Positions 33,425 to 42,885 of a stretch of 64,000 bases of DNA are shown here, in pieces. This DNA comes from Pardosa pseudoannulata (Eukaryota; Arthropoda; Arachnida; Araneae; Lycosidae), in assembly GCA_032207245.1 (NCBI GenBank), contig CM063506.1, positions 19,830,075 to 19,894,074 of the forward strand, given 5' to 3'. The translations under genes and the position numbers were made by a program. The notes under the pieces are model-generated. The model did no database searches. It saw nothing but the letters and a program-made list of their open reading frames with translations, and was not told the DNA's origin. Every line of letters begins with the position of its first letter. The stretch's first letter is position 1.

Positions 33425-33478
33425 ACAGGTCCATAAACATTCGTATTGACAGGAACATAATGTTTTGGCTCTTGAGTG

Positions 33479-34327
33479 TATATGCAGTGTTCTGTGGACC
33501 GTTTTAATGAGTGTGGTTAGGAAATTCAATTTTTAAGAAAGTGATTTGTACATTAAACCAATAACTTTATTACTTTATATTTTAGCATCCTATCTGTTGG
33601 GTAATTATCCCGTACTTTCGGTTTCGTCTATCAACGGAATTCTTCTTCGTAAACAAAATAATTTCAATACACTCGCGAAAGATTCCGTATTATAACCGAT
33701 CACTAAGGAATTCTGGGTAAAAATATATTTGAGGGTGCCCCCTTGGCGAATTTGGCAATTTTTGTTTGGCGTCAATCCAAAATAAAGCAATTTGTCGCAA
33801 TGTCACGAACTACTTTAATGCCTTTCTCATTCATTTTCATGTTTACAACAGCCAACAGACAAACAATAAACTGCCCTTCCGTTTGAAACTAAAGCCAGAA
33901 TTGTCATAATTTGAGAATTTGCCCTACTGCGTGAAATTGCCTTATTAACCTTACCAGCCGACATCCAACGCAGAACTAACTGGCCTCTGGAATTACATAT
34001 ATTGTTATACATTCAAAAATAGATCTAAAATCTAAAACAATCAAAATCAAGATTGGGTTAAAAAAAAAAAACTACAGACGTTTCCATAAATAAAACAACA
34101 TTGGCGCTTGGCGATCAACCGCGATCACAACTTGGCGAGAATCAAGAGGCACCCTCAAATATTAACCGGAATTCTGATACGAATAACTTCAAATAAATAA
34201 ATACCCCAAAATAAAAACACATCTATTGTCATAGCGTACTTCATTCTTTATTCTAAACATTTTCCCTCGCAATGTTACACTGTTGCCACTACTCCTATCC
34301 TTTTTGGAAAAGAAAAAATATCTAAAA
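33479..34327. other. unassigned segment with long inverted repeat, possibly LTR sequence
   Basis: Inverted arms GAATTCTGGGTAA..TTTGAGGGTGCC (33708-33749) and their complement (34131-34175) enclose about 380 bp. This interior includes the dispersed repeat unit at 33,782-33,953. Several TTGGCG motifs occur near the arms. If the TIR element at 34,328 interrupts a BEL LTR, this stretch would be the rest of that LTR on the minus strand; an AATAAAG signal (plus about 34,235-34,241) is compatible with that. Confidence 0.45.
33782..33953 (+). repeat. dispersed direct repeat, unit 2
   Basis: Partner of 30403-30555, with an extra TGTCATAATTTGAGAATTTG-type segment in the middle. Confidence 0.85.
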
Positions 34328-34544
34328 CATGGTTCGTACACTTTTTTAATGGAAAAAATTAAGCACCATTCAAACTTTTTAAGCACCTCTTATCAGAAAC
34401 ATATCAGATAAAATAATGGTTATTACATTAGGTTCAACAAAAACATGAACAAAAGAGAGAGTGTATAAGTAAAAATTACAGACACAGAAGTCAAAATTTT
34501 GAGGAAAAAGAGGAGGAAAAAAAAAAGAGGTAGTTGAATAACTA

Positions 34545-36125
34545 TTAAAAATTAATGTTCTGATTTACTTAATACAAAAACAAGTGCCTAAATATGAAAT
34601 ATGAAAGTATCTAAATAACTTTTTATCAATATAAACAAGTACTTAAGTTTCCTAGTAAAAAATAATTTAAAACAGATTCAAATCAGATGCTTCTTCAATT
34701 TGCCTAATTAAAAAAATAAATAAATTCACCTATACAGTTAAACTTTATTATATTAAACTTTGAGGAACCATATTGTTTGTTGGACTTAACTTTAGAAGAA
34801 ACCTTAGAAGAAAAGTTCTTAAAGAACCTTTAAAAACTTTTTCTACTCTTTAATGTTAGATCTCAGAAAATTATAACTTGTATAAGATTTACATAAGATT
34901 ACATATAAGATTTATAAAAATATTATCTTTAATGATCTTAATTGACTAAAACCAAACAACTGATGGATCGCCTATTCGAATGACCAAAAATATAGACAAA
35001 TGCAAAACTAGTTATTGCTTACTATTTTAACACTCAATTAACTTATAATCTTCTGTAGACGTGATGCCAGTATCAAGATAGTGTAAAGAATTTCTTTGTC
35101 TTATACAACAAAATACATTTTCTTTCCTTGAGTAGGTGAACAAGATGCTATTAATTTCATGCACTTTGTTTTTAAATCTAGACACATATATTTAAATCTT
35201 TTCATAACTGCAAAAAAGTTTCATAAAAAATGAAGAAAAAAAACTTAGTAAATGACTGAAAAAAATTATCCTTTTACCTCATTCCTAAGATTCACTATAA
35301 ATGTATAAAATGGACATTCACCATTTATGGATAAATTAGCATGCAAACAAAAGGAAAATCATAAGATCAAAATTTTCATTTGTTATAAGCTGGTTTGTTA
35401 AAATAGGGATTTCAACAGTACACCAATAATTTAAAAGTCATTTCAAATAGCAAAGCTTTAAAATGCACTTCTAAACAAAACTTAAAAATTTTGTAACATT
35501 AACATTTGTTTTAAACTAGTTTGTAAAATTCTATTAATTTTTCTTAGATTGATTTATAATTAATGCTTAAAAAATACAGTATAAGTCTCATTTTTTTAGA
35601 TGGACAATTTCAAAAAATTTTTAATAAAAGTACCAGACTCAGATGTTAAATATTAGATGGGAAAAAAGGAGGAACATGAAGTAAAAACGTAAATTAAAAA
35701 ACAATTTAAAAATATTTATTTAATTTATATAATGCAAAAACAAGTACCTAAGTATAAAATATACCAGAAGCTAAATAATTTTTACTAATATAAACAATCA
35801 CTCGAGTCTCCTAATCAAAAAATGTTAAAAACAGATTCAAATCAGAAGTTTCTCAAATATCCTAATTTAAAAAAAAAAATTAATTATTTAAATGCGCATT
35901 TTAAATATCAAATTTTTAGAAGACATTTCTATAAACAAATTTTTAATTTTGTGACTGCAGAATTTCTTAAATAGCAATAAAATCTATACCTTAATAGTTT
36001 GGAAAGATACAATAATTATCATTAGATTTAATTTTAATCAATGTCTAAAAACTCATGATTTAAATAATATATGCACTGTATAAGGCTATTTTTTTAATTG
36101 GACAGTTAAAAAAAATTTTTTTTAA
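34545..36125 (+). repeat. internal diverged direct duplication
   Basis: Blocks at 34,545-34,735 and 35,450-35,635 together resemble 35,690-36,125 in order (shared cues: ATACAAAAACAAGTGCCTAA/ATGCAAAAACAAGTACCTAA, AACAGATTCAAATCAGA, AATGCACTTCTAAACAAA/ACATTTCTATAAACAAA, GGACA.TT.AAAAAATTTTT). The first unit carries about 700 bp of extra sequence. Divergence is high, so the duplication is old. Confidence 0.6.
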
Positions 36126-36230
36126 ATAGTAATATTTCAGGACGATGATCGAATAGGACGGGATTGTTTTCGGTATCTGAGCCAGGGGGTTCGAATTGTA
36201 CTTTAGACTAACAGATTTGTAACCATTTAG

Positions 36231-36383
36231 TTTGGTCTGAGAGCGCTAGAGTTTTCTTTTATGTTACCCGACGGCTAAAGACATCGGAATATACTACTTA
36301 ATTACTACGATTCTGAACGGCTACGAACAAAGAGCGGGATTCGAACCCGTGGCCGCGTAAAACCGATTCAGCTATAGGACTGA
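36231..36383 (-). mobile_element. tRNA-derived SINE with A and B boxes, copy 1
   Basis: Minus strand carries an A box TAGCTGAATCGG (plus 36363-36374; one mismatch to TRGCNNAGYNGG) and a perfect B box GGTTCGAATCC (plus 36337-36347). The remaining body (GAACGGCTAC and GTTTGGT-type tail) resembles the SINE at 13075-13220, so they are likely one family. Target duplication not identified. Confidence 0.7.
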
Positions 36384-37740
36384 TTTTTATTTTGATTGCC
36401 GTTAAAAGTTATGATTTTTCATCAACTTCAATGCGTACGCAAAACTTAACAAAAAAAAAAGTGCGGATTTTTCAACAATAAACTTCCGTGCATATCCAAA
36501 ATTTCGTAAGTTATTTGCAACAGTGTCCTTTTCTCACAGACACTGCCCATAGCAGAAAATTCAGTCAATAAGATAAAGTACCGTTTGAAATTACTATAGG
36601 AGGGATTGGAATGTCATTACTGTTACCGCGATATTAACTGAATACCGATATATAAAACAGTATTACGATCGGTCTACATGCACGTGAGTTCGGGAGATAT
36701 CTATAAAGAAAGTATGCAGGTTGTTAAAACATAATTCTACCGTATGAGAGCCCCATATTATGATCGCACTATTAATTATAATGGTACATTAAAAAATGCG
36801 CATTTTCTGGAATCGGAAACGGTTGTTTTTTTTACCAAAAACATAGAATTACGGCTTAATTATACTTTTATACCTAGAACCACACAAGTTCTATATGTTT
36901 CATTTATACCGCGTCACACGGCTTTTTGACCTTGAAGCACGTGTTGCGAGCATCGACTGATAACATTTTCCTACTCTTTGTCAGAAAAAAATTGTGGACG
37001 CGGCAAAGAGAAAAAGGATATTAATAAAATTTATACATATGTGAGATAAAAAAAATTGCTTCTTCCTTTCTTTTTCTTTTTAATTTCCGAAATCTGTTTT
37101 TTTAGAATAAACCCACAAAAAAACATTCGGATCAGAATCATCCCTGAAGTCAATATTCGATATGTAAGTCCATTTTTAAGCGCACAGGCTCGGAGTAACG
37201 GTTTTTTTCCCCTCTTGGGTTCAGAAACGGGTGAAACAGATTTCTCGACACTACAATCGAAAAATTCAGGTCCCCCTTTGGTTTTGACACTTTGATCGTT
37301 ATTTGCTAATTTTCAAACACCTGTACCGCCAATAAATAGCCTAAGATTTTTGTTCGAGGGGGGTGGGGTGAATATCCCTCAGAAACAAAATGTTAGAAAA
37401 ACAAAGATGTTATCAAAACATGGGAAATATGCTGTGTATAATCCGTTCCACCATTACATAATTCCGTAAATGTTGAGAAGGTAAAAACGAATAAAAGGAG
37501 TGAATGGCCCAAAGAAAAAAGGAATAAAAGGCGGGAATAGCCGAAAAAAAGGAGGAATGTCGTAAAATAAGGAATAAAGGACAGATTTCTAGAAAAAAGG
37601 AAAATGAGGAAAAAAAGGAGCGCTGCAGTGTCTGATTTCATTCACACTGAACGATTAATCCCGAGCGACCTTTTATGATTTTCATAAACGATTTCGAAAT
37701 ATTCAAATAAAAACTGTCGGCAAGAAAAAAAAAATTAAGG
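36384..37740. other. unassigned body of the TIR element
   Basis: AT-rich with homopurine runs (GGAATAAAAGG-like units at 37,490-37,620). Open frames here are 60-80 residues with no domain. Nothing recognised. Confidence 0.45.
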
Positions 37741-37845
37741 ACTTTAGGGGAAAATTAAGCACTCTTTAAGCACTTTTTAAGGCCTTAAAAACGCGTTTCG
37801 AAATTAAGCAGTTTTTAAGCACTTTTAAGCACCGTACGAACCTTG

Positions 37846-37864
37846 TAAAACCATGGCGGTTACA
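37846..37864 (-). repeat. start of a second BEL LTR, interrupted after 19 bp
   Basis: Minus strand: the polypurine stretch GGGTGGGAGAA (plus 37865-37875) is followed at once by TGTAACCGCCATGG, the expected TG start of a 3' LTR. After 19 bp the TIR element's end begins. Confidence 0.55.
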
Positions 37865-38012
37865 TTCTCCCACCCTGAATTGAGCACAATTCAGCAATAG
37901 TAACAAAATGAACATAAAATCTGGTGAAAACACATTTAAATGACAAACAATCAGAACCTCGTAAATGTTTACATATTCAAATATACACAAATGTTTTGTA
38001 ATAAGTGAGAGT

Positions 38013-38330
38013 TTATAAGGTCAGTTTTTCAGGCACCTTCACTTGTCTACCAGATCGAGTCGTTTTTGGCTCACTCGTAACCTTTCCCTGGTCCGTCACT
38101 AAAACTTTATTCGAAGCACTACTGAAGTCACTTCTACCTGGGAAAATTACTTTGTCAGATAAAAGATTGGCTATATCTTCGTTCGAATCGACTTCTAACG
38201 GATAAATCCTCTGAATAGGACGTAGTAAAGTAGAGTGTGAAGTATTTACTTTCACCAAACGAACCTCTTTATCCTAACCTTTAATGACCCCAGGAAGCTC
38301 TTCTGAATTTGACACTAAAAACTTCTTTAT
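38013..38330 (-). pseudogene. BEL/Pao Pol C-terminal tail (second BEL element)
   Basis: Minus strand reads KKFLVSNSEELPGVIKG(stop)DKEVRLVKVNTSHSTLLRPIQRIYPLEVD...TRSGRQVKVPEKLTL and stops at 38013. This V-rich strand, LRPIQ.IYPLE and TRSGR.VKVP tail are characteristic of BEL/Pao Pol C-termini (family knowledge). The tail differs from the BEL element at 10.9-15.2 kb, so it is another family. The remainder of Pol would lie at higher coordinates, beyond recognisable sequence and the gap. It is followed by the polypurine tract and LTR start at 37,865. Confidence 0.75.
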
Positions 38331-39000
38331 TGCTCGTGTTAAAGGAAAGTTAAATGTGACAGACTGCAATGTGAGATATAGTTTAAGTTTTCATTTCTGC
38401 TTCTGTTATTAACTTTGCAAACTTGATACTCCTATATAAATGTTAGTTTTCCACATAAAATAACTTGGCAGTATTTTTAATTGTGGATAGTTTTTCTTTT
38501 AACAAACTTAAAAGACATTAAGTATCAATGTTTGCTTTATAATGATTACCATTTTGAAAAAAAAAATATTGCAAACATAAATGTGAGTAACGAAACTCCT
38601 TTCAGATAATTTGAGTGCCTGACAATTTTTGAACTCTAGTATGGTACGTAAGTTCCGTCTGAATACAAAAGGGTGATTTTTGAAGCGAAAAATGGGAACC
38701 TAATGGGTTAAAGACATTAAGTATCAAGCTTTATAATGATTAGTCCAAAATTTGCAAAACACTACATTACAACTAAATACCTATCATTCTTAATATAAGT
38801 GTAGATTTGGTTTGGATTATCTACTTTTTGCAAACTAATACTTATCTGCTTAAACCGATTAAAGCTACGAATATGCCATAGTGATTGAAAAACTTTAAGG
38901 AAACTAACATTGCATTTCGGCATTAAGTGTAGAAAATGTAAAAAATTGCTTTTATTCTCCTTTGCAAGAAGTAAAGAAAATATTATCTCATAAAAATGGG
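38331..39000. other. unassigned AT-rich sequence up to the gap
   Basis: The string AAAGACATTAAGTATCAA followed by CTTTATAATGATTA occurs at about 38,511-38,550 and again at about 38,710-38,742, suggesting a diverged ~200-bp direct repeat. No BEL Pol motif could be followed further. Confidence 0.45.
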
Positions 39001-39100
39001 NNNNNNNNNNNNNNNNNNNNNNNNNNNNNNNNNNNNNNNNNNNNNNNNNNNNNNNNNNNNNNNNNNNNNNNNNNNNNNNNNNNNNNNNNNNNNNNNNNNN
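39001..39100. other. assembly gap, 100 N
   Basis: Exactly 100 unresolved bases. The round number suggests a placeholder gap of unknown size between contigs. Confidence 0.99.
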
Positions 39101-39174
39101 ATATTCGTGATTTAGATTTAAGCAACGTTAAATTTGGCTGACAAGAACTTTAATAAAAAACTGATATATTGATA

Positions 39175-39331
39175 GGTTTGGTTTGATTTGGTTTGGAGCA
39201 CTACGGTCTACTGTTTTGCACACAAGGGCTAATGAGACCGGGACCTACAGTTTAAAGCCGATTTCGAACGGCTACAAACATCCATGCCAGCAGCGGGACT
39301 CGAACCCGCGAACTCCGGATCCGAAGAGCAA
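39175..39331 (-). mobile_element. tRNA-derived SINE in BEL protease, copy 2
   Basis: Counterpart of 13075-13220 with the same B box. Target duplications are GATATATTGATAG (39162-39174) and GACATTTTGATAG (39332-39344). The tail is 10 bp longer than in copy 1 (GTTTGGTTTGATTTGGTTTG), a change in the number of CCAAA-type units. Confidence 0.85.
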
Positions 39332-40917
39332 GACATTTTGATAGGAGCGGCGAGTTTTTATGACATATTGAGACCCGGTCAAATTCGTGTTAGTAATTCA
39401 GATCTAATATTACAAAATACTGTTTTCGGTTTTGTCGCGTTAATTAACCATAGCAATGTATATAATAAGATACTTTATGTTTTAGCTTACATTTTAAGAT
39501 TCGTAGGCAACTGTAAGTCGAAAGTAAAAGTGAGTGGTCCCCTACTGCCGTCCGAAAATGATGATGCAGAAATTTTGCTCCTAAAAGCCTTTCAAAAGGT
39601 AGAATTTGCGTCAGATATAAACAGCTTAAAGGAGACAGGTAAAGTTGGATCACAAAGTCAGGTAAAAATTCTTTTCCCTTTCTTGGATGAAAACGGTATC
39701 ATGAGAGTTGGAGGTATAATATCAAAAAGTAGTTTGTGTTATAATCAGAAGTTCCCAATACTTCTTCCTAAAAATCATAGATTGACATATTTGATCGTAG
39801 AAATGTACCACAAAAAGTACTTACATATTGGCCCACAATCATTATTGTTCCTAGTTCGCCAGAAATTTTGGCCAATGAATGGTCGTAACATGTGTAGAAA
39901 GGTATTTCATCAGTGTGTTACATGTTTTAAGGCAAAGCCTATCACATGTGAACAAATTATGAGTCAGTTACCTAGTGAACGTGTAAATAGAGATTTTCCC
40001 TTTAATATTACAGGGGTAGATTTTTGTGGTCATTTCTGGGTTAAATATCCAAATCAAAGGAAAGGGAGACTACATAAAGTATACATTTGTGTCTTTGTTT
40101 GCATGGTGACCAAAGCTTGTCACCTAGAATTGGTAAACGACTTGAGTAGTGAAGCATTTATAGCTTCATTAAAAAGATTTTTCTGTAGGCGGGGCAAGAG
40201 TGCTCATATTTTTTCAGACAATGCTAAAAATGTCATAGGTGCCAATTTAGAATTAAAAAGATTATGTGATATTGTTAGTAGTCCTGATCAGAAGTTGAGT
40301 AAGTTTTTGTGTTGTGAAGGAGTTGATTGGTCATATATCCCTCCAAGATCACCTCATCATGGTGGTCTCTGGGAAGCTTGCGTGAAATCAGTCAAATTCC
40401 ACCTTAAGCGTTTAATGGAATGTTTAAAATTCACTTATGAAGAATTCCTCACCGCCATTAATCAAATTGAGGGAATTCTTAACTTGCGTCCTCTGTATCC
40501 TATGTCCGAGGAGGTTGAGGACTTTGTTTGACGCCAGGCCACTTCCTAGTTGGCCGACCTATTACTGCTATACCTGAGCCTAAAATTGTCGAAATACCCG
40601 ACAATAGACTAAAATCTTGGCAAAAAATGACTAAATTAGTTCAAAGTTTTTGGAAAAATTGGTCAAATAATTATTTGAGCTCATTGCAGCAGCGAAATAA
40701 ATGGTATTTTGAAAAGAACAACGTAAAAATTGGTGACATGGTTATTTTAAAAGAAGATAACCTGCCTGTATGTAGCTGGCCCTTAGGCCGTATAATTGAT
40801 ATTCACAAAGGAAAGGACAACAGGGTCCGTGTCGTGTCAATAAAAACTACAAAAGGTAATTATAAAAGAAGCATAAATTCAATATGTATTTTACCTATCA
40901 TAGACAATTGTCAGTAA
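39332..40917 (+). pseudogene. BEL/Pao protease end plus integrase, copy 2
   Basis: Same domain content as 13234-14806 but better preserved. The serine codon TCA replaces the copy-1 stop, so integrase reads without interruption to 40531 (H2C2: HKKYLH...CVTC; catalytic D in GVDFCGHF, D in IFSDNAKN, E in GLWEACVK). The break there is an inserted TTTG-type unit, after which the C-terminal part (TPGHFLVGRPITAIPEP...SICILPIIDNCQ) is open to TAA at 40915-40917. The frame seems to begin at an ATG at 39284, but that codon and about 16 residues come from antisense SINE sequence. Reverse transcriptase and RNase H are missing, as in copy 1. Confidence 0.92.
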
Positions 40918-40929
40918 TTAAGAAGAATT

Positions 40930-41355
40930 TGTTTGTGTATTAATTTTATTGTTTAACCTAATTTGTGCATTTGCAAAAAAATTTTTATTGTTTTCAAATT
41001 GTGAACCCTTTTTATGTGTGTAGATTGTGTAGAGTGTATTTTCATTGTTTAGTTGAATGTAAACATGTCAACGCCGGGCGGAATGTTCAAGCCTATATAG
41101 AAAAAGCTCCACCTTGTGTTGAGCTGGCGATGTGCAGCTCTGCTGGGCTTGGTGTGTGCCTTCCCAGGGGAGAAGAGTGTGAGCGTTGTAGATTCTGATG
41201 CTGCACGTGTTTTGTGAGCTTGGCTCTCAGAGCAAATAAATATGGTTGTTACAGTCCATTCCAAGTTTTTTGTGTGTATCAGTGAAACTGAACTACCGTG
41301 GACACCGGAGTGACTTGTGTCAGTTTTTTTTAACCCAGTGTGCAAAAATTCCTCA
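40930..41355 (+). repeat. 3' LTR of BEL element, copy 2
   Basis: Counterpart of 14819-15244 with the same TG...CA limits and length (426 bp) and a handful of substitutions. Confidence 0.85.
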
Positions 41356-42500
41356 ACATATTTGGAAAAAAATTTATTCAGTTGTATAATAACATACTAT
41401 CAATATTTATAGCTCATCTAATTTCGCATTTCATTGAATGACCGTGGTGAGCAATAATGAAATAAAGTAAATAGACGAAGTTGGTGTGATCACTGCCACC
41501 TGTACGTCTTATTCACGACTTCACAACTGAAAGTTATCGAACTTGGAAAAATTGTGCCGGTTTTAAGCCTGACTATATGAAATAGAATGTAATATGAAAT
41601 AGAATGACTATAATAACATCTAGTTGTGCACCTTTCCTTTTGAATGCAATCTGCGCTCTATGTAACAAAAGTTTTCAATATAACGGGCATAAGACTTAGC
41701 TAAAATATTATTAGCTGTTGGAAGTTCAAAATCTTGTAGATCAGATTATCACAGAATCTCCCCTTTCGATTGCAATCTGCACTCTGTATGAAGAAAAATT
41801 TCAGTTTAATATATATTGACGTTGTGAGGCATAACTGAAAAACCATTAGTCGTAAATTGTTGAAATTTAGTGTTTAGATTAACTAAAATTTCTAGTTGTT
41901 TACGGTCTCGTATAAATGCAAGCTATACATTTTATAAAGAAAAATTTATAAATAACTTATATTAACGCTGTGTGCATAATTCAAAAACAATTAGCCGAAA
42001 ATATAGATATTTTGTGTTAAGAACTATTATAATATCTAGTTGCAATCTGTACTCATTATAACGAAAAATCTTAATATAACGGTTATTATCGGTACTATCA
42101 TCAATAACAATACCACTCGAAGATATTGGCGAATTCATATCCATTTGTAACAATACTTTTTTTAAAAAAAAATTTCGTTTTTAGCAAACGGATATAAGAG
42201 TCTATTAATTATGAGGAATAATTTTGAACTTTTATTGTTTTTACTGCCCGGTAAGGAGTAAAAGGAGTATTCTAATTGCGAATTAAAGAATCTGTGGTCA
42301 CTTTAGAATAATTTAAATTAATTTGAACAATATTATTTTTTACACTGAGTATATTAAAACCTTAAGAAATTGAAAGTTTTTAATTACCCTATAAGGCATA
42401 AAACATTGATCCAAAGGTTGGATAGAAAGAGTCATTTGCAGCATGTTTGAAATTTATCGTGATTGGAGATTTACCATTTTGTTCATGGTAAATTATTCTT
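41356..42500 (+). repeat. spacer with degenerate tandem repeats, copy 2
   Basis: Counterpart of 15,245-16,388, including the GCAATCTGC(A/G)CTC units at about 41,646, 41,772 and (as GCAATCTGTACTC) 42,041. No coding signal. Confidence 0.65.
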
Positions 42501-42885
42501 TATTATTCTTCTTGGTTGGTTGGTTGTTTGAAACTTAGTGGCGCTAATTCCTCCTGGGACAAACTGCGCCAAACGTGACGAAAAGCAGAAAACAACAACA
42601 CAATTAAAAAAAACAATTTTGATAAAACCATTTGAAACTAAAAAAAATAGGTAGAAAATTTACAAAGACACAAAATTAATACGAAAATTAGTAAAGTTTG
42701 ATTAAAAAATGAAAGATTAAAATGTAAAAGAGAAACTAAAATATTGAACGTACAGCACAAAAAAGAAAAATTAAGAATTAAAAGATTCAAATTTATTAAA
42801 ATATTAGAGATTAAAATCAAGAATTAAAAGATTAAGAATGCAATATTATAAAATTAAACATGAAAAGTTAGAAAACAAAAACAAA

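Larger units (their letters stand above)
31144..33478 (+). mobile_element. Tc1-like DD36E transposon carrying a nested retroinsertion, copy 1
   Basis: The left end CACTCAAGAGTCAAAACATT (31144) and right end CAAAACATTATG in reverse complement (TGTTTTGGCTCTTGAGTG, to 33478) are inverted, with TA outside both. Removing the nested insertion and one target duplication leaves about 1.22 kb, the normal Tc1 size. The transposase lies in the right part. Confidence 0.92.
34328..37845. mobile_element. candidate 3.5-kb non-autonomous TIR element (hAT-like), copy 1
   Basis: Ends CATGGTTCGTAC (34328-34339) and, in reverse complement, CAAGGTTCGTAC (37845 downward) are inverted repeats with one mismatch in 12. 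TAAAA occurs directly outside both ends (34323-34327 and 37846-37850), a possible 5-bp target duplication. The motif TTAAGCAC repeats near both ends (two left, four right, same strand). The body is AT-rich, has no transposase, and contains an internal diverged duplication and a SINE. The outer right flank is the start of a BEL LTR. Superfamily assignment is inference. Confidence 0.6.
12993..37868 (+). repeat. 25-kb direct repeat, copy 1
   Basis: This segment is repeated in the same order and orientation at 39101-64000 (offset +26,108 at the start, +26,132 at the end). All elements within it have a partner there. Copy 2 runs off the window, so the true right limit is unknown. Homology cannot be tested to the left of 12,993 because copy 2 begins at the gap. 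Confidence 0.98.

Noticed and set aside
36170..36200. Second B-box-like string (GGGGGTTCGAATTGT, plus strand)
   Set aside because: Its last bases do not fit GGTTCGANTCC and no A box lies upstream.
36744..36929. 61-residue frame conserved identically in both copies (also 62872-63057)
   Set aside because: The surrounding 3 kb is almost identical between copies at the DNA level, so conservation of this frame carries no information about coding.
39284..39340. ATG at 39284 as a genuine start of an integrase protein
   Set aside because: The first codons come from antisense SINE sequence inserted in the retrotransposon; the AGLEPA-type text is a usual artefact of tRNA-derived DNA.
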